Origin: Candidatus Abyssobacteria bacterium SURF_5
Lineage (GTDB): Bacteria; Abyssobacteria; SURF-5
Assembly: GCA_003598085.1 (NCBI GenBank)
Contig: QZKU01000045.1
Location: forward strand, 1-64,000
Direction: 5' to 3'
DNA length: 64,000 nt
The translations under genes and the position numbers were made by a program. How positions within the stretch are numbered: the stretch's first letter is position 1; every line of letters starts with the position of its first letter. The notes under the pieces were generated by a model. It was not told the origin of the DNA and made no database searches. It saw only the letters and a list, made by a program, of their open reading frames with translations. This document shows positions 34,484 through 43,169 of the stretch, piece after piece.

Positions 34484-35217
34484 ATGCGAGAGGCGGAGAA
34501 GCGCTCGCAAGCTTCTGTAAACGCGGAAAAAATGTTCCGCCGATTCTGATCGGCTGCTTTCTCCGGATGCCATTGAAGCCCGAGAATGAAATGGTCGTTC
34601 TGTGACTCGATTGCCTCAATTACGCCGTCCTCACATTCGGCTGAGAGGGTGAGGCCTGCCCCAACATTACGAACCGCCTGATGATGGCTCGAATTCACTT
34701 CAACGCTCTCCCTTCCCATGATCGACAGTAATCGACTGCCCCGCTTTATTTGCACCCGGTGCCGATACACGAGGTTGCCCGGCTTGTGAATGCGCGATCC
34801 CGGCAGTTGATGGGCGATATCATAAAAAAGTGTGCCGCCGAAATGAAGATTGATGAACTGCATCCCGTAGCAGATTCCCAAGAGCGGCATGCGCCGCTCG
34901 AGCGCCCCCATGAGCAGCGCGCGATCCTGTGCCATCCGCTTCTCAGGAGCAAGGACCAACTCAACCTCCGCTGCTTCATTTGGAACGTTGGTGGGGAGAT
35001 CCTCTCCGCCGGTCAATAACAGGCCGTCGATCCTCTTGAAGATATCTTCATACAAATTCGACTGCAGGTAGGAGATTATGCAGGGAACCGCGCCGGCCTC
35101 GGCGACGGCTTCAGCATATGAGATTTCCAGAAACTGATACGTTCGGTCCGGATTGATCCTTGCCCCGACATCGATGCACGTCGAAATGCCAATCAGCGGT
35201 TTCACCGTCTTCTTCAT
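34480..35217 (-). CDS. Class I glutamine amidotransferase-like hydrolase (peptidase C26, PuuD-like)
   Basis: 245 residues. Triad-type GATase fold: LLLTGGEDLPTNV, nucleophile Cys in LLGICYGMQ (about residue 116), His-Glu in LQWHPEKA (about 218-221). C26 enzymes hydrolyse gamma-glutamyl bonds, as in gamma-Glu-GABA (PuuD) or poly-gamma-glutamate tails. Its stop overlaps the next start (ATGA), so it is coupled to the transporter fusion, which suggests the transporter imports a gamma-glutamyl compound or small peptide (inference). truA lies 13 bases upstream on the same strand. Confidence 0.85.
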   Translation of the reverse strand: MKKTVKPLIGISTCIDVGARINPDRTYQFLEISYAEAVAEAGAVPCIISYLQSNLYEDIFKRIDGLLLTGGEDLPTNVPNEAAEVELVLAPEKRMAQDRALLMGALERRMPLLGICYGMQFINLHFGGTLFYDIAHQLPGSRIHKPGNLVYRHRVQIKRGSRLLSIMGRESVEVNSSHHQAVRNVGAGLTLSAECEDGVIEAIESQNDHFILGLQWHPEKAADQNRRNIFSAFTEACERFSASRI

Positions 35218-35230
35218 TTGCCGTTACCAA

Positions 35231-35989
35231 CTAATACTTGACCGAGACCAAACATAATCCTTGGGCGGGAGCGGTTGGACCGGCTAAGCCGCGGTCCCTC
35301 GCCTCCAGTATTGCCGCCATACTCTGCGCCGGCAGTTTGCCGCGGCCGGCTTCGACCAGCGTCCCAATAATATTGCGCGCCATCTTATAAAGAAAACCGT
35401 TCGCCGTGATATCGAAATGAAAAAGACCTTCATTCCCAACGCACGAATTCAAAATCCCGCCTTCACCAAACGAAATCCCGTGTATCGTCCGCACATGTCC
35501 TTTTTCTCCGCCGCCGGCCGCAACAAAAGAGGAAAAATCATGTTCACCCACCAAATAGTTCGCGGCCGCTTGCATCGCCTCTAAATCGAGTGGCTCATGA
35601 ATGTGCCATGCATACCGCCTCTGGAACGGACTGAGATAAGCCCCCAAAGCAAAAGCATAACGATAAGTTTTCTCCCGCGCGTATCGCGGAGCGAATCCGG
35701 CTTCGACTTCTCTTGCATCCGTCAGTCGGATATCAGGCGGCAGAATCCCATTCAGTGACCGCCGAAGCTTCTCCATCGGAATCTCTGATTCCGTTGTAAA
35801 AGCGGCTACCTGCCCGAGCGCATGCACGCCGGAATCGGTCCGGCTCGCACCTGATACCCGGATTCGTTCCCTGAGTATCATCGAGAGCGCTCTCTCGACA
35901 AGCTCCTGAACTGTGACGGCATTCTCCTGTATCTGCCAGCCCGCGTATTCCGAACCGTCGTACTGGAGGTCGAGCCTGATCGTATGCAT
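35231..35989 (-). CDS. truA: tRNA pseudouridine(38-40) synthase
   Basis: 252 residues. TruA fold in two related halves: IRLDLQYDGSEYAGWQIQ, catalytic Asp52 in SGASRTDSGVHALGQ, GEHDFSSF, and FLYKMARNIIGTLVEAGRG near the end. It modifies U38-U40 of the tRNA anticodon arm. It is the first gene of a minus-strand run truA - C26 hydrolase - ABC fusion - permease with tight spacing, so the transporter may depend on a promoter upstream of truA. Confidence 0.95.
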   Translation of the reverse strand: MHTIRLDLQYDGSEYAGWQIQENAVTVQELVERALSMILRERIRVSGASRTDSGVHALGQVAAFTTESEIPMEKLRRSLNGILPPDIRLTDAREVEAGFAPRYAREKTYRYAFALGAYLSPFQRRYAWHIHEPLDLEAMQAAANYLVGEHDFSSFVAAGGGEKGHVRTIHGISFGEGGILNSCVGNEGLFHFDITANGFLYKMARNIIGTLVEAGRGKLPAQSMAAILEARDRGLAGPTAPAQGLCLVSVKY

Positions 35990-36151
35990 GTATTCGCGGC
36001 GAAACGGCGGCTTCTAACTGGTACTGCGGGAAACATTTCATCTGTATCTCGTTTCACTATACAGCGCCGAAAGCAGAAAAATCAAGATAAGCGGACGCAC
36101 CTGAGAATCAGTAAATGGCCGGGAGAGACCTGGGATGAGCGCCAGCTGGAT

Positions 36152-38998
36152 TTAATCAGTCGCCGCTTGCGCAGGCAGGAAAATGTCTACTATGGTACCT
36201 TTATTCTTTTCGCTCGTGAATTGCAGCCTCCCGTTATGCGCTTCAATAATTTTTCTGCAAATGGTAATCCCGAGACCGGTCCCGTGAGTTTTCGTCGTGA
36301 AGAAAGGCTCATCAATCCGTTCCAAAGTCTCACTGTCAATTCCGCAACCCGTATCCGCAATAGACAGATTCAGGTACGGCAAGCCCTCGACCGAGCAGAA
36401 GCGTGAGGAGATGATCAGGTCGCCGCCGCCAGGCATGGCTTCCACCGCATTATTTATGAGATTTACCAGCACTCGCGAGATCTTCTCCAAATCAAGCTGT
36501 ATCTTCTTTTCCGATTCCTCGAGCCGCTTGGCTACATTTACGTGCGCAAGGCGCTCATGGAGCAGGCTCAGGGTGTGCTCGACTGTTTCCTCCACCGACC
36601 ACCCAGAATACATCAGGTTCACCGGCTTCGAATAATCCAGCAGTTCCCGCACGATCGCATCCAGGATCCGGACCCCCTTGGAGATCTCCTCCAGAATCTC
36701 TGCTTTTTCGTGGTCGTTCTTCAGCTCCTTTCGAAGCGCGTCGGTTCCCATGTAGATATTCTGGAGCGGATTCCGTATCTCGTGCGCCACGACCGAAACC
36801 ATCTGACCGAGCGACGCCAGCGTTTTTGCCTGCTGGAGTTCCGCCACCTTCTTTTTTACGGTCGCCTCAAGTCCCGCCGATAACCAGCGGTAACGGGCCT
36901 CCGACCGCTGCACTGCGAGTAGATATTTGCTGTTGCGCAATGCGACCGCCGCATGACCCGCAAACGCACCGGCAAGCTGCACGTCTTCCTCTGAAAATCC
37001 ATTGTGCTTGTTATATAAAGTCAACAGGCCGACCGCACACTCGTCAAGCAGGATCGGAACGATCAGAACCTCTTGCGCCTTTAACGAGAGAGGCGATAAT
37101 TCAATGTCGGCGCCCGCATTATTCTTGCATATCGGTTTTGCCGTAGTGTATGCCGTCATGCGTGTCCCGCCCGGATCAAGCCGGCTCTTCTTTTTTCCGC
37201 CGCCGCTGCTGTGCGCGCCGTCGCCATCGACTATTATCAGCTCCTCGCAATCAGCGTTCTCCTCGTCTCTTAAAGTTATGCTCCCCGCCGAAGCACCGAT
37301 CACTCTTCTGCATGAAGCAATGATTGCCGCCGCCGTTTTCGAAAAATCCTGATACTCCTGTACCGCCTTCGAGCTCTCCAATAGCGCCGACGCCTCCGCA
37401 ACCTTCCGCCGCGATAAGTCGAGAGCCTGCCTCACCGTCTCGTTCATCTGTATGCGCACAATCGCCGTCCCGATATGGATGACAGCTTGTGTCAATACCC
37501 TCAGCGTCTTTTCCTGAACGGTCTTCTGATCTCGAGCGGCCACTTGAATAAGCCCAACGAGGCGGCGCTCAATCCGAACAGGCACGGACGCAATCATCTG
37601 AAAACCGAGACTCTGACATTGCGGAATCACGTCGCCTCCGCTCTTCGTCGATACATGGGGCGACGTCTGATTGCCGCCAAGATTAAAGATGCCCGTTGAA
37701 CCTTCCGCCGCTATCCGGCAAAGACACCATTCATCCGCGGTTGAAAGCGGACACACGTTCTCGAAGAACCCCTTGTTGAATCCAATCTGCACTTGCTTGG
37801 AAATCGTTTTGCCGGGTTCAAAAACCCGGATGCCGACCGCGTCGCAGCCCGTGAACGCATGGATTATCCGCACAAAGTCCTTCAGCAGAGGCTCCATTTG
37901 GGTATGTTCATTGGCCACCTGAAGAAAAAGATTCGTCAGGTGCAGGATTTCCTCCGCCTGCTTCCGGTCTGTTATATCCAGAGCCGTAGAGTGAAAACCG
38001 ATCGGCTCACCCCGGTTCTTCAACAAAGTGACGCTGCTTTCAAGCGTTCTTCGTTCCCCGGCCTTTGTAATGACATCGTACTCGAAACTGCTGACTCCTT
38101 CGCCCGTCCGAAAAACCCTGTTGTACTCGCCAAATACTCTTTCCACGGCATCGGGGGCGACGTGCTCCCGATAGCTTTTTCCCACGACTTCTTCGGGTGA
38201 CTGTAACCCGAGAACGTTCAGCGCAGCGGTGTTTATCGAAGTGTAATTCCCCCGCAAATCCATCGAAAAAATTCCCATGAGCGAATTTCCGAAGTGGGCT
38301 CGATACTTCTCCTCGTTCTGAAGAAGCGCTTCCTCGGCTTCCCTCTGCTTCGTTATGTCCTGTATCATCCAGTGGATTCGGCGGTTCCCATCTTCATCCA
38401 GCGAGGAGGCGGCATGTAATGCGGCGGGAAGCAAAACTTCTCTCTTCGGCTGCAGGCGCACCTCCCAGCCCGACACCCCCTGATCCTGTCTCAAATGCTG
38501 AAGCGCCGTGTAGAAATCGAGCCTATTCTCCTTCGAAAGAGAACTGAGCAGTGGTCTTCCGATCAGCTGTTGCTCCGAAATGTCCAGAAGCGAGAGCGCA
38601 GCCTTGTTGCACTCGAGCACCATACCGGAATTGTCTGTGATAAGATACCCGCTGGGAGCGAAATCAAAAAAATCCTTGTAGCGCCTGCGCTCGCCCTCGA
38701 TTGTGCTGAGCACGCCCTGGAGTATCTCGTTCTGCTCCTTCAACTCCTCTCCGGCAAGCGCCAATCCCTCCTGCGCCGATAGCAGGGCTTGATGCTCTGA
38801 AGGAAAATTGGCCACAGGGTTCGCAAGGCGCGCCTCGAATTCCTGCATCCGCTTTTTCAACTCATTGAATTCGTCCGTCATTTTCTTCAGGTGACGTCGA
38901 TACCGGTCTATCGCCAGGTCGGACTTCCTCTTTTGTGCGAATAGAAAGTCCTTGTCTTTGGCAGGTTTCGTATGAGATATGTCGGTCTCTTTTCGCAT
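36152..38998 (-). CDS. Multi-sensor histidine kinase (PAS-PAS-GAF-GAF-HisKA-HATPase)
   Basis: 948 residues, no membrane segment, so cytoplasmic. Order: N-terminal coiled coil (about 15-105); PAS 1 (about 105-220; FDFAPSGYLITDNSGMVLECNKAALSLLDI); PAS 2 with PAC (about 228-345); GAF 1 (about 355-520; it contains several Cys, CDAVGIRVFE, CLCR, CQSLGFQ); a linker helix; GAF 2 (about 555-690); dimerisation domain with phospho-acceptor His739 (VVAHEIRNPLQN); ATPase with N box NLINNAVEA, G1 DTGCGI and G2 GTGLGI. It has no receiver domain and no adjacent regulator gene. Ligands for the PAS/GAF domains cannot be told from sequence. Confidence 0.92.
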   Translation of the reverse strand: MRKETDISHTKPAKDKDFLFAQKRKSDLAIDRYRRHLKKMTDEFNELKKRMQEFEARLANPVANFPSEHQALLSAQEGLALAGEELKEQNEILQGVLSTIEGERRRYKDFFDFAPSGYLITDNSGMVLECNKAALSLLDISEQQLIGRPLLSSLSKENRLDFYTALQHLRQDQGVSGWEVRLQPKREVLLPAALHAASSLDEDGNRRIHWMIQDITKQREAEEALLQNEEKYRAHFGNSLMGIFSMDLRGNYTSINTAALNVLGLQSPEEVVGKSYREHVAPDAVERVFGEYNRVFRTGEGVSSFEYDVITKAGERRTLESSVTLLKNRGEPIGFHSTALDITDRKQAEEILHLTNLFLQVANEHTQMEPLLKDFVRIIHAFTGCDAVGIRVFEPGKTISKQVQIGFNKGFFENVCPLSTADEWCLCRIAAEGSTGIFNLGGNQTSPHVSTKSGGDVIPQCQSLGFQMIASVPVRIERRLVGLIQVAARDQKTVQEKTLRVLTQAVIHIGTAIVRIQMNETVRQALDLSRRKVAEASALLESSKAVQEYQDFSKTAAAIIASCRRVIGASAGSITLRDEENADCEELIIVDGDGAHSSGGGKKKSRLDPGGTRMTAYTTAKPICKNNAGADIELSPLSLKAQEVLIVPILLDECAVGLLTLYNKHNGFSEEDVQLAGAFAGHAAVALRNSKYLLAVQRSEARYRWLSAGLEATVKKKVAELQQAKTLASLGQMVSVVAHEIRNPLQNIYMGTDALRKELKNDHEKAEILEEISKGVRILDAIVRELLDYSKPVNLMYSGWSVEETVEHTLSLLHERLAHVNVAKRLEESEKKIQLDLEKISRVLVNLINNAVEAMPGGGDLIISSRFCSVEGLPYLNLSIADTGCGIDSETLERIDEPFFTTKTHGTGLGITICRKIIEAHNGRLQFTSEKNKGTIVDIFLPAQAATD

Positions 38999-39526
38999 TG
39001 TTCGCCTCTGCTCTCGCCTGTATAAAAGAGGGACCCGACTTGAATCATGAGAGGCAACAGCGGGAATTCTCTGACGTGAAACTTTAAAAAGAATAGACTG
39101 CAGTTACGGGTTTTCTTGATCTACCGCAAAGGGTGTGGGTCTTAGCGAAAAACTCCCGTCTCTCTCATCAGATGCTTCAGCCTTGGGGAGATTGTACAAG
39201 AGGAAAATATTATTGTCAAGCAAAAAAATAATCCTCACCATGCCCCCTTTTTCGGCGCGATAAAATAGCACTTTGCTTTTTATTTTCCGCGTTTTCCGCT
39301 GTCTAATGACGCTTTTTTTGCGATAGGTTTTGCCAGCATTGCCGGGGGACTATTTTCTTTGCTTTTTCCGTTCCTGATAGCTTTGCCCGCACCATTTCCT
39401 CCTCGCTTTCGATGCGGTTTGGTCCGGGAACCCCCTGAAGTGTTGACAATCCAGCGAACTCTCGGATAGTCTAGGTGAACTCGCAGGAGCCTTTGCCGCT
39501 TGTCATCAATACACATGAGGAATGAA
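38999..39526. other. Intergenic region between divergent kinase and aldo/keto reductase genes
   Basis: 528 bases with A+T-rich stretches. It includes the candidate promoter at 39443-39472. A 100-codon lysine/arginine-rich frame on the minus strand (39594-39280) has no ribosome site and is not called. No RNA gene seen. Confidence 0.4.
39443..39472 (+). promoter_or_regulatory. Candidate promoter of the aldo/keto reductase operon
   Basis: TTGACA (39443-39448), 18-bp spacer, TAGTCT (39467-39472). Perfect -35, poor -10, about 55 bases before the start codon. Confidence 0.4.
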
Positions 39527-40477
39527 ATGAAACGAGTACTGCTTGGAAACAGCGGAATCGAGGTAACGGAGCTCTGCTTCGGAACGTTGACCATGAGCTG
39601 CCTTCAAACAGATATGCCTTCCGCCGAGGGCGGCAGAATTATCGCTCATGCACTGGAACTCGGCGTTGATTTCATCGATACCGCGCAGGCATATCGCACC
39701 TACGAACATGTCGCCGCGGCCATCAAGCGGAGAAAGAACAAACCAGTCATCGCAACAAAATCACATGCCCGCACATACGAGGAAATGAATAAGGCTGTCG
39801 AGCAGGCCCTTGAAATCATGGGACTCGACCGCCTGGACATTTTTCTGTTCCACCTGACTCGCTCCGAGGAGGACTATCTCGACCGCCGCGGCGCCATCGA
39901 CTGCTTGCTCGAATACAAACAAAAAGGACTGATCCGCGCGCTCGGACTTTCCACACACACGCTCGAGGGGCTGAAACCAGCCTTCAATCACACCGAGATC
40001 GAGATCGTCCTCGCATGCATCAACAGCAAGGGCCTCGGGATTAATGACGCCTCTCTCGATCAGTTCCTGCCCGCCCTCCGCAAATTGCATGCGCAGGGCA
40101 AGGGGGTCTATGCAATGAAGCCGCTCGGAGGCGGCCATCTCTTCCATGACGTCGCCCCCTCGCTCAACTTCGTGCGGCGGCTCGACACGGTTGACGTTCT
40201 CGCTGTCGGCATGAAAAGTGTCGCGGAAGTAGAAATGAACGTGTGCATCTTTAACGACCAACCCGTGCCCGCGCAGGTCCAGGAGCGAGCAAAACAGGTG
40301 TCGAAGCAATTGAAAATTTACACCCACATCTGCCAGGGGTGCGGCAGTTGCGTCGCGCACTGCGATCAGGGTGCGCTTTCTCTTCAGGACGAGAAAGTCG
40401 TTGTTGACCAGAGTAAGTGCATTCTCTGCGGGTACTGCGCCGAGGAGTGCCCGGTTTTTTGTATTCGAGTTATCTGA
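39527..40477 (+). CDS. Aldo/keto reductase with C-terminal 2[4Fe-4S] ferredoxin domain
   Basis: 316 residues from ATG 39527, which has GAGGAA; an ATG at 39515 is also in frame. An AKR TIM barrel (about 1-250): LGNSGIEVTELCFGTLTM, FIDTAQAYRTYEHV with the catalytic Asp/Tyr, VIATKSHA with the Lys, DIFLFHL. Then a short ferredoxin module (about 262-316) with CQGCGSCVAHC and CILCGYCAEECPVFC, enough Cys for two [4Fe-4S] clusters. This combination is known in the YdjG/MocA-like AKR-ferredoxin group and implies electron exchange with a ferredoxin-type partner in place of, or as well as, NAD(P)H. It lies 36 bases before a zinc dehydrogenase and a sugar symporter in the same direction. Confidence 0.9.
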   Translation: MKRVLLGNSGIEVTELCFGTLTMSCLQTDMPSAEGGRIIAHALELGVDFIDTAQAYRTYEHVAAAIKRRKNKPVIATKSHARTYEEMNKAVEQALEIMGLDRLDIFLFHLTRSEEDYLDRRGAIDCLLEYKQKGLIRALGLSTHTLEGLKPAFNHTEIEIVLACINSKGLGINDASLDQFLPALRKLHAQGKGVYAMKPLGGGHLFHDVAPSLNFVRRLDTVDVLAVGMKSVAEVEMNVCIFNDQPVPAQVQERAKQVSKQLKIYTHICQGCGSCVAHCDQGALSLQDEKVVVDQSKCILCGYCAEECPVFCIRVI

Positions 40478-40513
40478 TCGGGTCCGCGGGAGAATTCACG
40501 CAAGGAGTTTTTC

Positions 40514-41512
40514 ATGAAAATCGCCGCTTACATCGATAAAGGCATCATGGAGATCAAGGAGATTCCTGTCCCAAAACCGAACGACGACGAGCTTCTCGTG
40601 AAAGTTTCTTATTGCGGCATCTGCGGCTCGGACATTCATCAGGTGCAGTATGGCATGGAAGAGCCCGGCGACCTCATGATGGGACACGAAATCACCGGAA
40701 TCATTGCAGAAGTCGGCAGGAACGTCCAGGGATGGAACGAGGGCGACCGCGCAATAGTCTCGCGCGTCTGGCGATGCGGCGCCTGCTGGTATTGTCATAA
40801 TCATCTCCCCCAGCTCTGTCCAAACAAGCACGCTACCAGCAACGGCGGCTACGCAGAATATCTCACGTGTACTCCCGAGCACCTGTTCCCGATTCCGAAC
40901 GAGGTCTCCCTCGAAGCGGCCTCCCTGTGGAATCCGATGACCAACTCGATCCACGGCGTGCAGCTTTCACGCCTGAAAATGGCTGACTTCGCGATTGTGC
41001 TGGGCGCCGGCCCCATCGGCCTTTTCACCATTGCGGCCGCCAGACGCGCAGGAGCGTTTCCCGTCATTGCCGCCGAAATCCAGCCGAAACGAGCCGAGGC
41101 CGCTCGAAAACTGGGCGCGCATGCGGTCCTGAACCCGCTCGAGGACAACCTCCTTCAAGCATGCCAGCACGTGCAGGAATACGGGGCCGACCTCGTTTAC
41201 GATTGCGCCGGCGGCGCCGAAACACTACAGGAAGCGATTCAACTTGTCCGCTGCGGAGGCCAGGTCATCCTGCTCGGTATCCACATGGAATTCTTCTCCT
41301 TTAGCTCGATTCTGTGGGTGATGAAAGAGGTCGACGTGCAGGCCGCTTTCGGCACGACCAACCAAATCCCGATCGTTATCGAGATGTTGCGGGACGGCGC
41401 TGTTAATGCAAACGATGTTGTAAGTAATATCATCTCTCTCGACGACTTGCCCGTAATGATGAAAAAGCTGTTCGGACAAAACGATGAGATTAAAGTCCTC
41501 GTGCAACCATGA
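40514..41512 (+). CDS. Zinc-dependent medium-chain alcohol/polyol dehydrogenase
   Basis: 332 residues, start after AAGGAG. MDR family: catalytic zinc ligands in CGICGSD (Cys about 34-37) and GHE (about 57), structural zinc Cys cluster CGACWYCHNHLPQLC (about 88-103), and Rossmann motif VLGAGPIGLF (about 160). It is similar in build to sorbitol/threonine/L-iditol dehydrogenases. Being sandwiched between an AKR and a GPH symporter suggests oxidation of a sugar, polyol or uronate taken up by the symporter (inference). Confidence 0.88.
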   Translation: MKIAAYIDKGIMEIKEIPVPKPNDDELLVKVSYCGICGSDIHQVQYGMEEPGDLMMGHEITGIIAEVGRNVQGWNEGDRAIVSRVWRCGACWYCHNHLPQLCPNKHATSNGGYAEYLTCTPEHLFPIPNEVSLEAASLWNPMTNSIHGVQLSRLKMADFAIVLGAGPIGLFTIAAARRAGAFPVIAAEIQPKRAEAARKLGAHAVLNPLEDNLLQACQHVQEYGADLVYDCAGGAETLQEAIQLVRCGGQVILLGIHMEFFSFSSILWVMKEVDVQAAFGTTNQIPIVIEMLRDGAVNANDVVSNIISLDDLPVMMKKLFGQNDEIKVLVQP

Positions 41513-41593
41513 TTTTTTGCAGTAACCAGCATCCGAAACAAACCACCGGAAAAGTTTTCTCTCCTCCTACAACGGCCTCTTATTTTCAGAATA

Positions 41594-42997
41594 ATGGCGG
41601 AAATACAGTCCGGTAAAATTCATGTCGCCGCACCTTCATTGGAAGCACGCGAGAAACTACGCCTCAGCACTCATGTCTGCTACGGCGTTTCCCAGTTCGG
41701 CCTCAACTGTATCGGCACCGCCTTCGGAATCAATGCCCTTTTCTTTTACACCACTGTCCTCAGGTTCGATAGCGTCCTCTTCGGAATTATCATGCTCATC
41801 GGACAGGCCTGGGACGCAATCAGCGACCCCCTCATGGGACACCTCTCCGATAATACGAACTGGAAACGCGGCAGGCGGCGCCCCTTTATCATTCTCGGCG
41901 CCGTCCCGTTCAGCGTCGCCTTCTTTCTCGTATTCTCACCGCCTGCCTTGAGCAGTCAAAACGTGATCTTCATCTACCTGCTCGCGGCCGTGCTCCTGAT
42001 GTTCACCGCCAGAACCGTATTCGAAACCCCCTATAATGCGCTTGCACCGGAACTGACGCCGGATTATGACGAACGCACGAAACTCTCGGGGTTCAGACAA
42101 TTCTTCGGTACCATCGGCGACGCGCAGGGGGCAATCCTTCCTCTCCTGCTTGTAAGCCTCTTCCACGAACACCGAAAGCCGGCTCACTTTGTCTACGGGC
42201 TTTTCGCCGCCCTGATCACGATCATTCTCGCAGAAATTACCCGCCGGGGAACGTTTGAAAAGCCGAGCCGCATCCACCGCTCGCAGGTAAGCGTGGTCGA
42301 TTCATTTATCGCCATGTCTCGAAACCGGCCATACCTCATCTTCATCTTCTCGAGTACCGTCGCCCAGATGAGCAACAACATCGTGACGTACCTCGTGCTC
42401 TTCGTAACCAAATACTGGTTCCTCAACGAGGCGCTCGCCACACGATTCTTCGCCTTCTTTTTCATCGGCTGTGTTCTGGCGGTCCCGCTATGGGTCAAGC
42501 TGTCGAATCTGCTCGGCAAGAAATGGACCTACATCCTCGATCTCACCGGCTACGGCGTCCTTCTCTCAGGCATCCTCTTCCTGTCGAAGGACGCTCATCT
42601 CGCCGCCACAGTGGTGATGTTCTTCGCCGGTATGTTCAACGTCGGCCTCTGGATTCTTTCGGGCACCATTGCGCCCGATATCATCGAGTGGGATGAATAC
42701 CACACCGGCAAACGGCGGGAAGGCGTCTACGCCGGCGTGTGGACCTTTATGTACAAGGCGGGAATCGGACTTGCCCTCATGATCGTCGGATTCGCCTTGA
42801 AACTCATCGATTTCAACGCCGACCTGCCGGCTCAGTCCGCCTCCACACTCTTTAAATTGAGAATCCTCTTCGGGCCGATCCCCGCACTCTTCCTCATCGC
42901 CGGCGCTCTCGTCTTCCTCCTGTACCCCATTACCAAGTCAAAGCATCAGGAAATTCGCCGGCTGATCCTGCAACGCCGGCAGAACGAGCAACCGTGA
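41594..42997 (+). CDS. GPH-family sugar:cation symporter (MFS)
   Basis: 467 residues, about 12 membrane segments. Glycoside-pentoside-hexuronide:cation symporter hallmarks: LIGQAWDAISDPLMGHLSDNT (the conserved D-D-P-x-G-x-x-x-D loop after the second helix), RRRPFI, FETPYNALAPELTPDYDERTKLSGFR, and APDIIEWDEYHTGKRREGVYAG. It imports a sugar or glycoside with Na+ or H+. It is the third gene of the probable AKR - dehydrogenase - symporter operon. The substrate is not deducible. Confidence 0.9.
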   Translation: MAEIQSGKIHVAAPSLEAREKLRLSTHVCYGVSQFGLNCIGTAFGINALFFYTTVLRFDSVLFGIIMLIGQAWDAISDPLMGHLSDNTNWKRGRRRPFIILGAVPFSVAFFLVFSPPALSSQNVIFIYLLAAVLLMFTARTVFETPYNALAPELTPDYDERTKLSGFRQFFGTIGDAQGAILPLLLVSLFHEHRKPAHFVYGLFAALITIILAEITRRGTFEKPSRIHRSQVSVVDSFIAMSRNRPYLIFIFSSTVAQMSNNIVTYLVLFVTKYWFLNEALATRFFAFFFIGCVLAVPLWVKLSNLLGKKWTYILDLTGYGVLLSGILFLSKDAHLAATVVMFFAGMFNVGLWILSGTIAPDIIEWDEYHTGKRREGVYAGVWTFMYKAGIGLALMIVGFALKLIDFNADLPAQSASTLFKLRILFGPIPALFLIAGALVFLLYPITKSKHQEIRRLILQRRQNEQP

Positions 42998-43040
42998 GCC
43001 TGCTTCTCCGTGTTTCCATAATTGATTCGGTTCTTCAATC

Positions 43041-43099
43041 AAAAATCCAATCCCGCCTGGGCGGGACTAAAATCCAAAATCGGCTGCGGCTCCGCCGCC
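43041..43099. repeat. Dispersed palindromes with AAAATCC motifs
   Basis: AAAAATCCAA, hairpin TCCCGCC (43051-43057) / GGCGGGA (43060-43066), AAAATCCAAAATC (43070-43081), then the small palindrome GGCTGCGGC-TCC-GCCGCC (43082-43099). Both parts recur elsewhere in the window (17012-17050, 10621-10638). Confidence 0.45.
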
Positions 43100-43116
43100 T
43101 CGTTTCTTCTCCCCAT

Positions 43117-43152
43117 AAAAAAAGCCGGACCACGCACCATGCGTGGCCCGGC
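43117..43152 (-). terminator. Rho-independent terminator of rpoD
   Basis: On the minus strand GCCGGGCCACGCA (43152-43140), loop TGG, TGCGTGGTCCGGC (43136-43124), then seven T (43123-43117). A 13-bp stem with one G-U pair, 17 bases after the rpoD stop. Confidence 0.92.
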
Positions 43153-43169
43153 GCCTGTTGCCTCTCCTC

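Noticed and set aside
39280-39594. Basic Lys/Arg-rich minus-strand ORF upstream of the kinase
   Set aside because: No ribosome site, overlaps the start and promoter of the aldo/keto reductase gene, low-complexity composition.
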